DNA of 64,000 bases from Protopterus annectens (Eukaryota > Chordata > Ceratodontiformes > Protopteridae): contig NC_056727.1 of assembly GCF_019279795.1 (NCBI RefSeq), forward strand, positions 1,205,131,356 through 1,205,195,355, written 5' to 3'. A model generated the notes under the pieces. That model saw nothing but the letters and a program-made list of their open reading frames with translations, made no database searches and had not been told where the DNA came from. Positions 10,299-21,955 of this stretch are shown in pieces. Numbering within the stretch: position 1 is the first letter of the stretch; every line of letters starts with the position of its first letter. The translations under genes and the position numbers were made by a program.

Positions 10299-11189
10299 AA
10301 GCCCAGGGCTGACCGGTGCAAGCCGTCACTAGTGAAGCAACGTGGCTTGTCGAGCATGTCATCCCAGGCTAACAGGCATTGGATCCCCTTTGAATGACAC
10401 CAGTACTTAAGCCAATTGCTGAAACTGATAATCTTGTCTTCATATTGTGGCATCATTCTTGGTGAGGAAAGATGCTACTCAAGGTCAGGGTCATACTGGC
10501 CTGGGCTACATGCTCAGAGAGCTCCTTTATGTCTCTCTTCATGTAGACCAGGGAGGTACATCTCCGGTCATTCACACCAGCATAGACAATGAGTCATATT
10601 TGTACTTGCCTTGGTGTGACCCGAATGCTTGTGTTATGTGGCGGATCCTAGCGCCCGACAGGCAGCTCACCGTGACCTTCTCCTTGTTCAGCCTAGTCAG
10701 CGGGACGTCAGTGTGCCCGACAATAGAATCACCTATTACAAATGTATCAGGTGTGTTTTTTAGCCTTAAGGGCTGTGATCGTTTGGCACACTGGCTTTGT
10801 GAACTATGTGTTGCACGTGTTTTGTTTTGGGGTAGCGGTTGCTTGGATGTCTGCTTTGGAGGTCTCTGTTGCTTAGGCAGATTTTTATTTAGAGCCTCCG
10901 AGTATGTTTTTGTGTGTTTATGTGTTTGGTTTGCTGTCGTGGTAGGTCTATGTGAGACTGGAATTGTAGCGAGTGTTGTTACCTTCTCCTCCTGACTGGT
11001 TACGCCAGTACTGAGTTGAGAGTGCTTAGCCTCCAGTTTGGCTATATGGTTGCATCTCTCGCATATGTTGGAGCTTGTTGGGAGGAGGAGAGGGTTGTCT
11101 GTGTACATGAGGCAGTTGTAACATTGCCTCAAGATTCCCAGATTCACCAGCTGGACCAGAGAGGAGATTGACAACTGACCTTTGGACAT
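10220..11189 (-). pseudogene. CR1 ORF1 (zinc-ribbon-like plus SGNH esterase), copy A
   Basis: The ATG at 11189 opens MSKGQLSISSLVQLV. Near residues 23-45 a C-X2-C-X16-C-X2-C pattern (CYNC ... CERC) looks like a zinc ribbon. A Thr/Lys/Gln-rich linker follows, then an SGNH-hydrolase start: VIGDSIVGHTDVPLTRL with the catalytic GDS serine, and SGARIRH. The fragment at 10456-10220 carries the C-terminal half, including SDGLHRSALGF, where the DxxH of the esterase catalytic site falls. The frame breaks between the halves. ORF1 of CR1 elements is an RNA-binding protein with an esterase domain; its substrate is not settled. It slightly overlaps ORF2. Confidence 0.85.
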
Positions 11190-12420
11190 GCTAGAATAGT
11201 ATTGGGAATTCCTTTATAATTGGGGAACAAGGTACTCAAGGGGAGTTTGAGGGTGTAGTGCTTTTAATTTTTTAGTGCTGACTTATATAATTGCTTTAGT
11301 GAGCAAGTGCTAGGCTTTAGATTAGGAATAGGGCGTTTCTTTTGAGAGCTGGAGCAATTCCAAGGGAAAAAGTGAAGAGCAGACTTTGTGGAGCCGAGAA
11401 TGGTTTAAACCCAGTTAAGCTGCGCTATGCGCAAAATCGCACAAAGCCACGCTAAAGCGGGTTTTATACAGGAGGACTTGAAAGAGCTAGAAATTGGCCC
11501 AAAATGGCCAATAGACTACCAGATTCTTGCACTGGGAACACTCCTCCAGGGATAGATAGGCTGCTCTAAGCTCCCCACTCCCACCGGTGAACAAAGCAGC
11601 CTCCTTTTATCCAATAAAGGAAATAGGCAACACAGGAACTTTCCAAAAGTCCAGAATACAGCAAAGCCTGTATTTGGACTACTCTAGGTCAGGAAAGGCG
11701 GGAAACGATGATAATTTTTTGTTTTTTTTCTTTTTTGTTAGCAAAACAGTAGAAAAATGCAATAAATATCTAACACAGGCTAGCGCACTTGGGAGTGTGT
11801 AGCCTCAACAGGTAAATGCAACAAACAGGACAAACTTTAAAAGTGCAAGTGAAAAAACAGCTTAAACTGTTCAAAATAAAAGAGCAGAAATACTTGCTAT
11901 TTAGCTAGATCGGACAGTCGCCCAGGTAGTGGCAGGAAAAAAAAACACTTGCAGTCGCTCTTTTAGCCTCTCTGCTGCTAGCACCACTCTGCAGGACCAC
12001 GAGGAGCTTGGCTGAGTAGTAACAAGCGCAAAATCCGCGCCAAAGCGGGTTTTATACAGGGGGACCTGAAAGAGCTAGTCTATTGGCCGTTTTTGGCCAA
12101 TTTTTACCAGATTCTTGTGCTGGGAACACTCCTCCAGAGATAGATAGGCTGCTCTAAGCTTCCCACTCCCAATGGTGAACAAAGAAGTCTCCTTTTATCC
12201 AAGAAAGGAAATGGGCAACACAGGAACTTTCCAAAAGTCCAGAATACAGCAAAGCCTGTATGTGGACTACTCTAGGTCAGGAAAGGCGGCAAACGAGGAT
12301 ATTTTTTTTTTTTTTTGTGAGCAAAACAGTAGAAAAATGCAATAAATATGTAACACAGGCTAGCGCACTTGAGTGTGTAGCCTCAAAAGGTAAATGCAAC
12401 AAACAGGACAAACTTTACCA
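11190..12420 (-). repeat. CR1 5' region with tandem duplicated unit
   Basis: Upstream of ORF1 the sequence about 11456-11825 recurs as a direct repeat at about 12042-12418, starting with GCGGGTTTTATACAGG and running through CACTCCTCCAG, CCTTTTATCCAA and a T-rich run. The repeat period is about 586 bp. A single related unit lies upstream of ORF1 in copy C (about 35200-35830). Tandem 5' units in LINEs often act as promoters; that role is inference. No TATA element or transcription start can be fixed. Confidence 0.75.
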
Positions 12421-13189
12421 AATTATACTGTATTAATATTAATTTCACCCAAATGATAGTATCTGGCTAATGCAGCAAGGCTCAAGATTAACTACTTCTC
12501 TTCCAGTATCCTCTAGATATAAAATGTTCATTTATGTCCAGCAGAATGCATTGTTGGTACATTTTAACACTGTTACATCTTTAAACACAAGCAGCTTTAC
12601 AAATACATTTTTCAACACAAGCATCTGTACAAATTCATTTGACATACAAATGACATGCAATTCAAGATTCTAGCTAGCTGTGCTGGAATATGTAAAAAAC
12701 ATCCACTGCCCTACTTCTGGCATAGCTGGCAATGCCTCACATAGTCACAACTCGAAAAGAAGAAAAATTACTAATGCGCACTCCACTGATGCTTTGGAAA
12801 GGGTCATCTGAAGATAATAAATGTAGGTAGGGAAATATGTATAGAGAGTTTTCAGTCAAAGCTTCAGCCACAATTGCCAAAACTTTGGTAAAAACAATGG
12901 GTACTAAATGAAAAACACACACAAACCCAAAAGTTATCAGCAGAGAGAGTGAAAGAGGGCTCTCCTTTGTTGACCCAAGTAATGACATGCCAAAAGGCTA
13001 ATAGCAGCACCACCCAGGCACCCTGTGACATAGATAAACGAGACCATGAAGGGTTATTATTTAGACTCAAACAACCTGCATCTATTTAAGTCACAAGGTC
13101 CAGAATAAGACAGAAAACATCTGACTTTCAAGACCATGAACAGTGGCAGTCCCCCCACGCACTGAATGAGGGACAGTTTCTACAGCTTC
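12421..13189. other. Unassigned stretch
   Basis: AT-rich DNA with only short open frames and no recognised domain. It begins just beyond the CR1 copy A 5' repeat. Confidence 0.5.
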
Positions 13190-13620
13190 TTTCGACATTA
13201 GGGTCCAAGCTTGTTGAGCCCTCCAGCGGAGATTTTTTTTTTTTTTACAGAATGGGGATCCTCAAGTTCCACAATGCAGCTTGGGGACACCACATCTGTG
13301 AGCTCTTACAATTGCTTTCCAGGCTGAGGCAAACAAAACTATTGCCACCCTCACAGATGACGCAGATCACAATTAGAACTGGTAGCTCATCCTCTTGACT
13401 GTTGCAGGAGGAAACAAGGTCAAGTCAGACTAATGAGCCTTCCTTAGAAGATTGTCTTTTGGGGTTGGCTGATTCTAGGAAACAAAGGGAGACAACCCCA
13501 GGGGGATCAAAAAGGACCTCTTCTACAGTGATGGACTGATCTGCCAAATCCTGGGTTTAAACTCAGAGCTGGCATAGAGTAGGGAGGACTGGGCAACTGC
13601 AGGAGACTCCTAGGTCACAA
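13190..13620 (+). pseudogene. Possible old CR1 ORF1 relic
   Basis: The segment GGGGATCCTCAAGTTCCACA and the following TGTGAGCTCTTACAATTGC... can be aligned by eye to the zinc-ribbon part of young CR1 ORF1 (GGGAATCTTGAGGCAATG... and GAGAGATGCAACCATATAGC...), with gaps. There are many stops. Weak evidence, and chance similarity is possible. Confidence 0.3.
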
Positions 13621-15249
13621 GTGGAAATAAAGTTCTTACATTAACAAAGTCTATGCAAAATTTAAAATCACCCCCAAAAAATGTTAAAAACCATTGGACC
13701 ACTCAAGCAATATATAAATCTAGTGTTTTCATATTTTTAAATGACTAAATATCCTCAGAACACTGAACAATGCAAAACCATGTACATTTATAGCAAAATA
13801 AGGCCTACGTTGCATACAGATGGCTAATTTTGGATAGATTTAACATTTGATGAGGTGTGGCAACATGAAATGATAGCTGCCATACAAACGCCTTCCTTTT
13901 TAACATAGAGTTATCACAATAATCAATCAACTATGTGCTCCATACCAAAGAAAAACTTTTTGGAGTCTGCACAACTCATGAATGTTTACACTATGCATAT
14001 GCATGCAGTTTAATGTTGATATTGTTAACATGTTCAAGAATTTCTTGCAGAAAACTTTCTAGTAGACTTGCCACCATTAAAAGACCCACAAAGTTCTGCA
14101 CACAGCAATAAATATTTTTAGTACTAAAAGAATAGTTTCAGAAATTCAGATTATATCTCATTTTAATGGCAGATACACAAATACAATTTACCAACCTCAA
14201 TACGTCTACATGGCTTGTAAGACCCACGTAGGTGGATCCCAACTTCTCTATTACTAACTTTAGGACTTTTAACGTTATTAGAATGTGCAAACACATCTTG
14301 GAAGTTTACATTACTTTGAATAATACCCACTTTTACAAACAACTTGGCTCAAATCTTTGTCAAGGTTATGGCCGGTTGGGTGAATTTGTAAGCCTAATTT
14401 GATAAAAAATTTAATTTTATTTAAACATATTCGCTGTATAGAAGGGGGGTAAAGTAACAAATCTATTTCTGGCCAAGAGCAAACATTACTACAGCAAATC
14501 AGAGGCCTAGTGGGCACTTCCGTCCTTTTTTTCAGCATTTGTTAGTACTGCTTTAAATTAGCCACATTTTCATGGCCTAGAGCTTATTTGCTATAAACTG
14601 CTGCATGCTGATCTCTTAAGCGACTAATTGTAATTAACTCTACTAGACAATCTGCTACAAGCTGATCTCAAACAAATTGTAATTAATTCTACTAGATTTG
14701 ATCAAAAAACAATCCCTGGAACAAATGCTGGTTTTATTGAATTACTATGACAACTAAACACATTTTTATACTTTTTTCAGTAATAAAGCCAAGATATGCT
14801 TCTGATTTACTAAACTGAAATTTAAGAACAAAGCTCATTTCTAGACCTCATATTGCTGTTGAACCTTGATGTTTTGTCATTTACTATTGGCCAGTGTGCT
14901 TGAGTCTTTTCAGCATTTGTCCGCATTGTTGTAAAATTTCCCATCTTTGCATGATGCTATGTCAAGCACACAGGAGCTGCAACATGCAATAGATGCAGGC
15001 ATCATGACTAACCATTCTCTTAATGTCACTCTCAAATCTTGTTAGTTTAGTGATACTTGTCTGCACAATCGCCCAATCAGCCATACTGTGTACTACATGC
15101 CCTCCAAGCAGTCTCCAGCAACCCATAGCTGCTCATACTTCACAGTTGCTCATGAATTCTGTGCTGTCCATCACAGCTGCAAGTCAACCAAACTTACTTC
15201 ATTTAGTCAATGCAGTATACTCCTGCCAACACAACCTAATCTTCCATAA
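13621..15249. other. Unassigned stretch
   Basis: AT-rich sequence without recognised coding or repeat structure. Short frames (for example 14311-14538 minus and 15023-15271 plus) show no known motif. Confidence 0.5.
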
Positions 15250-16560
15250 ACAGGGAATTACAGACCTGTAACAGTCTGAACAGCCTCATAGGCAAAGCCA
15301 TGGAAAGACATCAATAATGACACCGGGAGCCTCCAAACACTGGACCCATCTGGATTCACCAAGGGTAGGTCATGCTCATTCAATCTGGTGAACTTTTCTG
15401 AAAGGGTCAAAGTAAAGAAAGGAAATCAAAGGTTACATGCCACACACCTCAACCTGGTCAAAGTCTGAGACAATCCTCCACTAAGACCTAGTAGAAAAGC
15501 TAAACAAACTGGGAATAAACCCCCATGTCATTCAATGGATTGCCAGCTAGCCCACAGATAGGATGCAGTAAATCAAAATATGGGAAGTTACCGCCACAAA
15601 AGAGTGCAATCACCAGTGGAATCCCTCAGGGTTCTGTGCTAGGACCTCTCCTGTTTGGCATCTATTCTCTGCAGTAAATAGAAATACCAAAGATCTGTCA
15701 CTAAATTTACAGAGGACTACAAGCTAGTAGTAGTCATGGAATTCCCAAATAACAGCCATTTAGGAAGAAGGTTTTTCCCAAAGAAAACAGGTGCCAAAAT
15801 CATGGACTGAACTAAATGCTAAAAAATGCATTACACTGCATCTTTTAGGAAGCCATCTACCCTGGGGATACACAGCATTGACAATATACCCCTAGGATCT
15901 GAGCTAATTAATTGAGAACTTGTGTAGACAGTGACCTAATTTTTTAACAAGTGCCCATTGTCATAAAAGACCTAGATACAATCCCTTTGTTGATGAGCTG
16001 TGCAATATAGATCTAGGGATGTCACTGTCTCCCCTTTACTCAGCCCTCATTAGGCCAATCACAGAATATAAATGCCTCCTTTGGCATGCAACAACTAGAA
16101 TGCCAACAGAGATAGCTTTCTAAAAGGATGCGCCCTATATTGACCAACTCAAAGCCCTATCACTGTACTCTGTAGCCTACAGACTGCTAACAGGTGACCT
16201 ATGTCTGGCATACAAGGCATCCCCTGACCCAATACTGATAGATTTATTGCACATCAGCAAGTCCAATGGCATCGGAAATGCTTGGTCAGGGATCTAAACC
16301 TGTCAGGGATCTAAACCTTATCTGCAATATCAACAGATTAGTTTGGAGACACGTGCAGATCTCACAGAGGATACCGCTGCTATGGAACAGACTCTCCATC
16401 CTTATAAAACAAAGCTCATCCCTGCCCATATTCAAGTGCAACTTGGATCTATGGATGAGAAACAGAAAATTTACCCCAGGACTTGAGAAACAGAAAATTT
16501 ACCCCAGGACTTTCCTCATGTGCTACTAATGGACAGAGGCAGCTCCTGAATAATTCCATG
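15250..16560 (+). pseudogene. Old CR1 RT relic
   Basis: Diverged match to CR1 ORF2 RT in order: GKAMER near 15294, TLDPSGFTKGRSCSFNLVNF near 15340, SGIPQGSVLGPLLFGIYS near 15615-15670 and a decayed FTEDYKL (for FADDCKL) near 15705. The C-terminal part has DLNLICNINRLVWR and LLWNRLSI at 16300-16400. Stops are frequent. Two small tandem duplications (about 16291-16318 and 16456-16513) are present. It is much older than copies A-D. Confidence 0.85.
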
Positions 16561-16685
16561 CATGGGTCCCCTCAAATTATTTACGGTATGATCTCAAATT
16601 ATTACTAGGGGTAATATAAATTTATTAACCATGGGACTGGCAACACCAATCCAACACCAAATGTGATAGCCACGTCCTTTTTAGG

Positions 16686-16751
16686 GCTTGAATTAACCAA
16701 GGCATAAAAAGGCCCGCAGGGGCAGCTAGCCTAGTGCTTACCTATAAACCT
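16686..16751 (+). repeat. Old CR1 3' tail
   Basis: AAAAAGGCCCGCAGGGGCAG followed by CTAGCCTAGTGCTTACCTAT resembles the end of CR1 copies (GCAGATAGCCTAGTATGAAC) and even more the tail of the SINE at 23803-23938. It is probably the terminus of the relic at 15250-16560. Confidence 0.6.
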
Positions 16752-17123
16752 AAACCACCTCATTTAGCTCCTACTATAACAATGTGCTAGGCAGTGCACC
16801 AATCCATAAGAAATCCATAGTTACACTCCTGCACAGAACCACCACATAACTACCACATTTAGCTACAGATAGCATTCAGTGTAATTATAATCAATTCTCT
16901 AAACCTCTGGATTAAATTGAAGGTCAGCCTGCTTGCTTCCCTTCTGTTATCAGCCTCATATCACTTGGTATCCTCAAACAATGTAATAAACGTTTTACGT
17001 TTAGACAAATTCTGTTTGTACAAGACAAACATACTTCAATGGAGGCCTCACTTTCAATAATAAAAACATGCACTGTAAGCCACGCACATCCATCACAATT
17101 TGGCTATAGTGTGCAGAGTGCTG
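16752..17123. other. Unassigned stretch
   Basis: No gene or repeat recognised between the old CR1 tail and the 5' end of CR1 copy B, apart from a possible SINE head at its right edge. Confidence 0.45.
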
Positions 17124-17154
17124 GGTTTGAGACTTGCAAGGGCTGATTATTTAT
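17124..17154 (+). repeat. Possible SINE B-box fragment at the CR1 copy B junction
   Basis: GGTTTGAGACTTGCAAGGGC resembles the B-box part of the SINE at 23852-23872 (GGTTTGAGTCTCACAAGGGA). It directly abuts the 5' truncation of CR1 copy B. No intact A box precedes it, so this is tentative. Confidence 0.3.
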
Positions 17155-18054
17155 TGCTTCGCTAGTGACGGCTTGCACCAGTCACCCCTGGGCTTTCGAA
17201 CACTGGCTAAGGCTCTTGCCACCCCCATAGTGCCTTTTTTAGGCAAGGCTCAAAAGGCAAACCCACCTCCATAGACAACACAAAGAAAAAGAAACTAAGG
17301 GTAATGCTGCTCAACGCCAGAAGTCTAAACCTAAAGATGCACGCACTCGAGGCTCTCCTCATTATGGAGAATATAGATATCTGTGCAGTAACAGAAACCT
17401 GGTTCAAGGCTCCTGAGAGCACCCCAGCACTACCAGGTTATACCTCATACCATGCTTTTTGGCCCCAAAACTCAGACCGGACCACAAAAGGAGGGGGGAG
17501 TATCCATATTCAAAGATACCCACACCTCCAGGTTAGTGGCACTGCACGAAGCATCGGAGACTATCCATGTGCAACTAACAGTGGGCAAAACTGCCTTTCA
17601 GTTTGTAGCCTGCTACAGACCACCCTCCCAAACTCAGGAACCCCACTCGGCTTTCCTGAGAACACTGGAGAATATGAAGGTCTCTCCAAACACCATTATA
17701 TTGGGTGACTTCAACTACCCAAACATAGACTGGGAGCACTACTCAAGCCCCAACACCCTCGCCCAACGGTTCCTGGAATTTATAAACTCAAATGCTATGG
17801 AACAACTGGTCACCATTCCCACAAGAGGGGAAAACATATTGGACCTGATCATCACCAACATGGGGACTCTATGTTCCATACCAGATGTATACCCCTAATT
17901 GGTAAGATCTGACCATAAATTAATCTCACTGGACATCCATATCCCATCCCCACCCCCAGCCAAGGAAACCATGGTGAAGAACTTCTCAAACTTCACACTT
18001 GTCAAAACCGAGGTGGAATCCTTCAAAGCCCTCGGGCCAGTGGAAAATACAGCC

Positions 18055-18273
18055 TGACTGTATCTGACTTGATTTCAAAATATAGCATTGATAAAGGCTA
18101 TAACATAGCCGAAACTGGTTTGCTGCTTTGCTTAATTATTCATATCATATACTTTTCTTTATGAACTAGTTTAACTTTTGGTCGAGCGACACAACACTGC
18201 TGGGCTCATTTTTTTTGGATCATTGACTGGGTTGGGCCATGGTTTGTTGTCGCGGCGTGCTCGTCTCTCTGTG
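18055..18273 (+). mobile_element. Short Penelope-like 3' remnant with TSD
   Basis: A 219-bp insertion in CR1 copy B, flanked by exact copies of CAGTGGAAAATACAGCC (18038-18054 and 18274-18290). Excision would restore the linker sequence present in copy D near 51690. It has no coding sequence. It contains a hammerhead-like core near its 5' end, as in PLE terminal repeats; assignment to PLE rests on that core and is otherwise inference. Confidence 0.75.
18088..18115 (+). ncRNA. Degenerate hammerhead-like core
   Basis: TTGATAA (for CUGANGA) is followed by a perfect stem GGCTAT-AAC-ATAGCC and then GAAAC. Stem II and the GAAA strand are intact, while the first core strand has two changes from consensus, so cleavage activity is doubtful. 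Confidence 0.5.
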
Positions 18274-20599
18274 CAGTGGAAAATACAGCCCAAACCGCAG
18301 AATCCTTTACAAATGCTTTCTATGGACACCTACAGAATGCATGGATCATGCTATCCCAGATAAAACCAAGACTCATTCCTCCAAAGGCAGGAGACCTGTC
18401 TGGTGGACCCCAGCCATAAATGAGCTATACAACAGAAGGAGGAAGCTACTACATGATAGAGCAAAATCCCAAAAAGGGAAGGCATCTCTGATCAGTACTA
18501 GCAAGAAACTACGATCCCTCATAAAATCATCTAAGGCCAGCTTCGAAAGAAAAATTGCACAAGATGCTAAAGATAATCACAAGGCCTTTAGTTATGTCAG
18601 GAACCTGGGCGACAACTCCCAGATATGCTCTGAGTTAGTTCAAAATGACAAAACATACACTGAACCCACAGACATTGCCAACATCCTGGCAAACAGGTTC
18701 AGTGCAAACTTCTCCCCCTCTCCCCCCCCCCCAAAAGAGCAAATGTCTGTCCCAACAGAGTGTAGCCTCCCCGACATCACAGATGCACAAGTGAGAGCTG
18801 CCCTCTCCAAAGCAAAAAACACAGCATCAATGGGACCGGACGGTGTCCCGGGCTGCATCTTACATGAACTCCAAGAAGAACTGAACCCTCACAAAGTTAC
18901 TGTTCAATCTCAGCCTTACTACAGGATATGTACCAAAGAAATGGCGTACAGCAACAGTGGTCCCACTCCACAAAGGTGGTGCCACAACAGACCCCGGAAA
19001 CTATCGCCCTATAAGCCTAACTAGCCTGGTCTGCAAAGCTATGGAGCGTATCATCATGAAACTCAGACAGACATTGGGAACCTCCAAACACTGGATCCTA
19101 CCCAATTCGGCTTTGTTAAGGGCAGATCTTGACTCTTGAACCTGGTCGACTTCTTTGAAACAGTCACCAAGGCCATAGATGAAGGGAAGGTAGGCCACAC
19201 AGCCTACCTGGACCTCGCAAAAGCCTTCAACACAATACCCCACTCGGGCATCATAAATAAGCTCACCAGCTTAAATATCAACCCCTATGTCACAAGATGG
19301 TTGCAAACTGGCTCAGGGATAGAACTCACATGGTCAGAATTGCAGGTGCCATGTCAGACTCTAAACCAGTTACAAATGGCGTCCCACAAGGCTCAGTCCT
19401 GGGACCTCTTTTGTTTGGTATATATTTCTCTGAGGTACAGGCTAACATGGGAGGACTATGGCTGATCAAGTTCACAGAGGACTGCAAACTGGGTGCCTAA
19501 TAGACATGCTGAATGACACAAACATCCTCCAAAAGGGTCTCACAGAGATGGATAACTGGTGCCAGAGCCATGGCCTAAAGCTAAATGCCAAAAAGTGCAT
19601 AGTCATCCCCTTTGGGAAAAACAAAGTGCCCACAAATTACCACATGGGTGGTAATCCATTAAGTACGGAGGTAATTGGGGATTTGGGGACCCAAGTAGAT
19701 AGCAATCTCTCCTTTGACAATCACGTTGCCAAAGTGGTTTGAAAGACCTTCTATATAGCCCACCTTATCACGAAAGGGTTCACATCTAGATCAAGAAAGG
19801 TCATTGTGCCCCTCTACTCATCAGGCCCATAATTGAATACAATGCCCCATTTGGGATGTACCTTACCAGACACCTGCAGCAACTGGAAAGACCCCAAAGT
19901 ACATCACCAACAGGGACTCAAACAGATGCCCTATGCAGTTAGGCTAAAGAAACTCCAGCTCTCCTCAGTTAATTACTGCCTACTCAGAGGCAATCTGTGC
20001 CCGACGTATAAAGCCATATCCAACCCAGAATTAATGGACATGTTCCACCTCCGGAAATCCAAATCCCTTAGAGCTACATGCTCCATGGACTTAAACCTCA
20101 GCACAGAAATAAATAGGACATGCTGGAGGGACAGATTCATATCCCAGAGGCTCCCCTCACTCTGGAACAAAATCCCAATCCACATTAGGCAGAGTCCCTC
20201 AATGACCCTCTTCAAGAAAATCTTGACGAGTGGATGGGAGATCGTAGGTTTACCCCTGGGATCTCTTCTGTGTCCCTACTAGACAGAGGCACAGACAGAG
20301 GCACAGTCAACTAATCTAAAAGGGTGGCAAAAGCCAAATGCACTCTGGCTAGGCTTATAAATGCCCTAGGGCAGATAGGTTCATAGGTTGATACTAGGCT
20401 ATGTACTCTAGCTCACACCAAGATGCGTTATGCTGAGACTGAAATAAAATCCTCCACAAAGCCTCCTAGATCCACAAGGACAATGTTTCACCTAAAATCC
20501 AGCACCACATAATCTCAAAGCACACTTTCGGCAAAGAATAAACCCAGAGTTAAAAATCATCTCAAATCCACTACACCAGAGCACTCCACAAATATGGTT

Positions 20600-20790
20600 T
20601 GTGATTGGTGACTAATCAGGCACATTGATTCTCCATTCACTATGCTGACATCAGAAATACTCAGTCTAACCCTTTTCCACAATATCAAAAGAATGGTTTG
20701 TAGGGACAAGTTTATCTTGCACAGGATACTGCTGCTCTGAACAGACTCCCCATCCACATAAAACAAAGTTCATCCCAGTCCTATGTGATG
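20600..20790 (+). pseudogene. Old CR1 ORF2 C-terminal relic
   Basis: INRMVCRDKFILHR followed by a degraded equivalent of the LWNKIPIHIRQS block of young CR1 is readable at about 20690-20770. A very short relic. Confidence 0.5.
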
Positions 20791-20989
20791 GCAGATGGTT
20801 GTTCATATGTCAGGATCACTGGTATCTCGAGGGCCCTTAAGACACTTTCACCCAAGAAATACCACATGGGGATAAATATCACATGGGACACAAAACCCTG
20901 AAGGATATCCTGAGAAACAGGTCAGAACTTTCCATGCAGGTCACAAAGACTGATCCTGAGTGGGATCCTTCCTTCTATAAGAAGGATGC

Positions 20990-21700
20990 CTCGGTATAAT
21001 GAAAAGACAACTGAATTCTACAAATGGCTAAACAGGTAGTGTCATTCTGGAGGATCCAGTATACATCAGCATGGGATAAGATGCTTAAAAACAGTCGCAC
21101 TTGCTTTGCCAGGGATGGCCAATGCCTTCAAGTCCAGATAATGGATATCCCAATGTAACTAGCATAGCAAATTCAGAACAGAATCACATTTAGTATCGTG
21201 CAGAACCACCTCAAAGTCTCAATAACCAACTGCCTGAACTTGAGACTCTCCTACATTTGGAACATGCCCACATCTACATAATTATTGAGACTTGGTTTAA
21301 ATATTTAGGAAGCATTCCTTCTACACCTGGGTTTTGTGCCTAACATGCCTTTATACTCCATGGCAACTGTGGTAACATGTCCATAATTGCTTGGGAATGT
21401 TTTGGGAAGAGATTCCCTGAAACTCTCAACCTGAATTCAATGAATTCCAAATCACACTAAGCAGTACCATCAGTTTATAGCCTACTACAAGACACCCTCC
21501 ATGCCCCATGAAAATAATTTAAGGTTCCTAACCGTACTGGATGTCCTCATAAATAAGAACTCCATTATTTCGGAAGACTTAATCCACCAAATAAACTGGA
21601 GTATCTATGCCTCCAATGTATGACATGCCTAAAGGTTCTTCAATCTATGACAGGATACACCATCATCCTACAAAACATGTCCTGGATGATTAGATGAATA
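20990..21700 (+). pseudogene. Old CR1 ORF1 end and endonuclease relic
   Basis: SAWDKMLKNSRTCFARDG near 21070-21120 aligns with the ORF1 esterase C-terminus (SAWDDMLDKPRCFARDG). Endonuclease-like remnants follow, including a Tyr-Tyr-Lys-Thr-Pro-Ser segment (for CYRPPS) near 21480 and a decayed GDFNYPNIDW equivalent near 21570-21605. Several shifts. It lies downstream of the C-terminal relic, so the two are probably separate copies. Confidence 0.6.
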
Positions 21701-21955
21701 TTCACAAATTTACCCCAAACATGAGTGGCCTAGTTTGCCTTCGGCGGGTATAGCCTAAGGGTGGGTATTGGCAAGGAGGAAGTGGTCGTAAGACTCAGTT
21801 CACTTGAATTTCCTGGGAAACTATGATCCTATGACTTTACTGTGTATTTGAATGAACCCTTTATGTTTTTAAAGTTTCTCTATAATTGTGGAAAAACACT
21901 TATTTGCCTTAAGTATGAAATTCTACAATATACAGAAAACCACAATTCATAAACA

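Larger units (their letters stand above)
5051..12420 (-). mobile_element. CR1-clade LINE, copy A, near full length, with nested PLE
   Basis: On the minus strand this shows a 5' region (12420-11190), ORF1 (11189-10220), ORF2 endonuclease-RT (10298 to about 5205) and a 3' tail ending at 5051. The ORF2 body is interrupted by a Penelope-like element at 6425-8803 flanked by a 20-bp duplication; removing it restores colinearity with copy D. Three other young copies (B, C, D) in the window give the family consensus. CR1 assignment rests on the ORF1 esterase, RT motifs and octamer-like tail. Frames contain several stops, so it is inactive. Confidence 0.9.
17256..20282 (+). pseudogene. CR1 ORF2 endonuclease-RT, copy B
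   Basis: Fragments in order: MLLNARSLNLKMHALEALL (17304), AVTETWFKAPESTPALPGY, ACYRPPSQTQEPHSAFL, LGDFNYPNIDWEHY with the endonuclease D/N block (about 17700), and SDHKLISLDIHIPS in a shifted frame near 17910. After the PLE remnant come RRPVWWTPAINELYNRRR, ASMGPDGVPGCILHELQEEL, NLVDFFETVTKAID, TAYLDLAKAFNTIPHSGI, TNGVPQGSVLGPLLFGIYF, and FTEDCKLGA, where the catalytic FADD has become FTED. The C-terminal LQQLERPQ-type block is also shifted. The altered catalytic Asp-adjacent residue and the many shifts mean no activity. Confidence 0.9.
17155..20405 (+). mobile_element. CR1-clade LINE, copy B, 5'-truncated
   Basis: Starts within the ORF1 C-terminal region (TGCTTCGCTAGTGACGGCTT, equivalent to copy D near 50802) and runs to the 3' tail at about 20405. 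ORF2 is broken by shifts and by a 219-bp PLE remnant (18055-18273). The tail reads AGGTTCATAGGTTGATACTA, the inverted form of the copy D tail. Confidence 0.92.
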
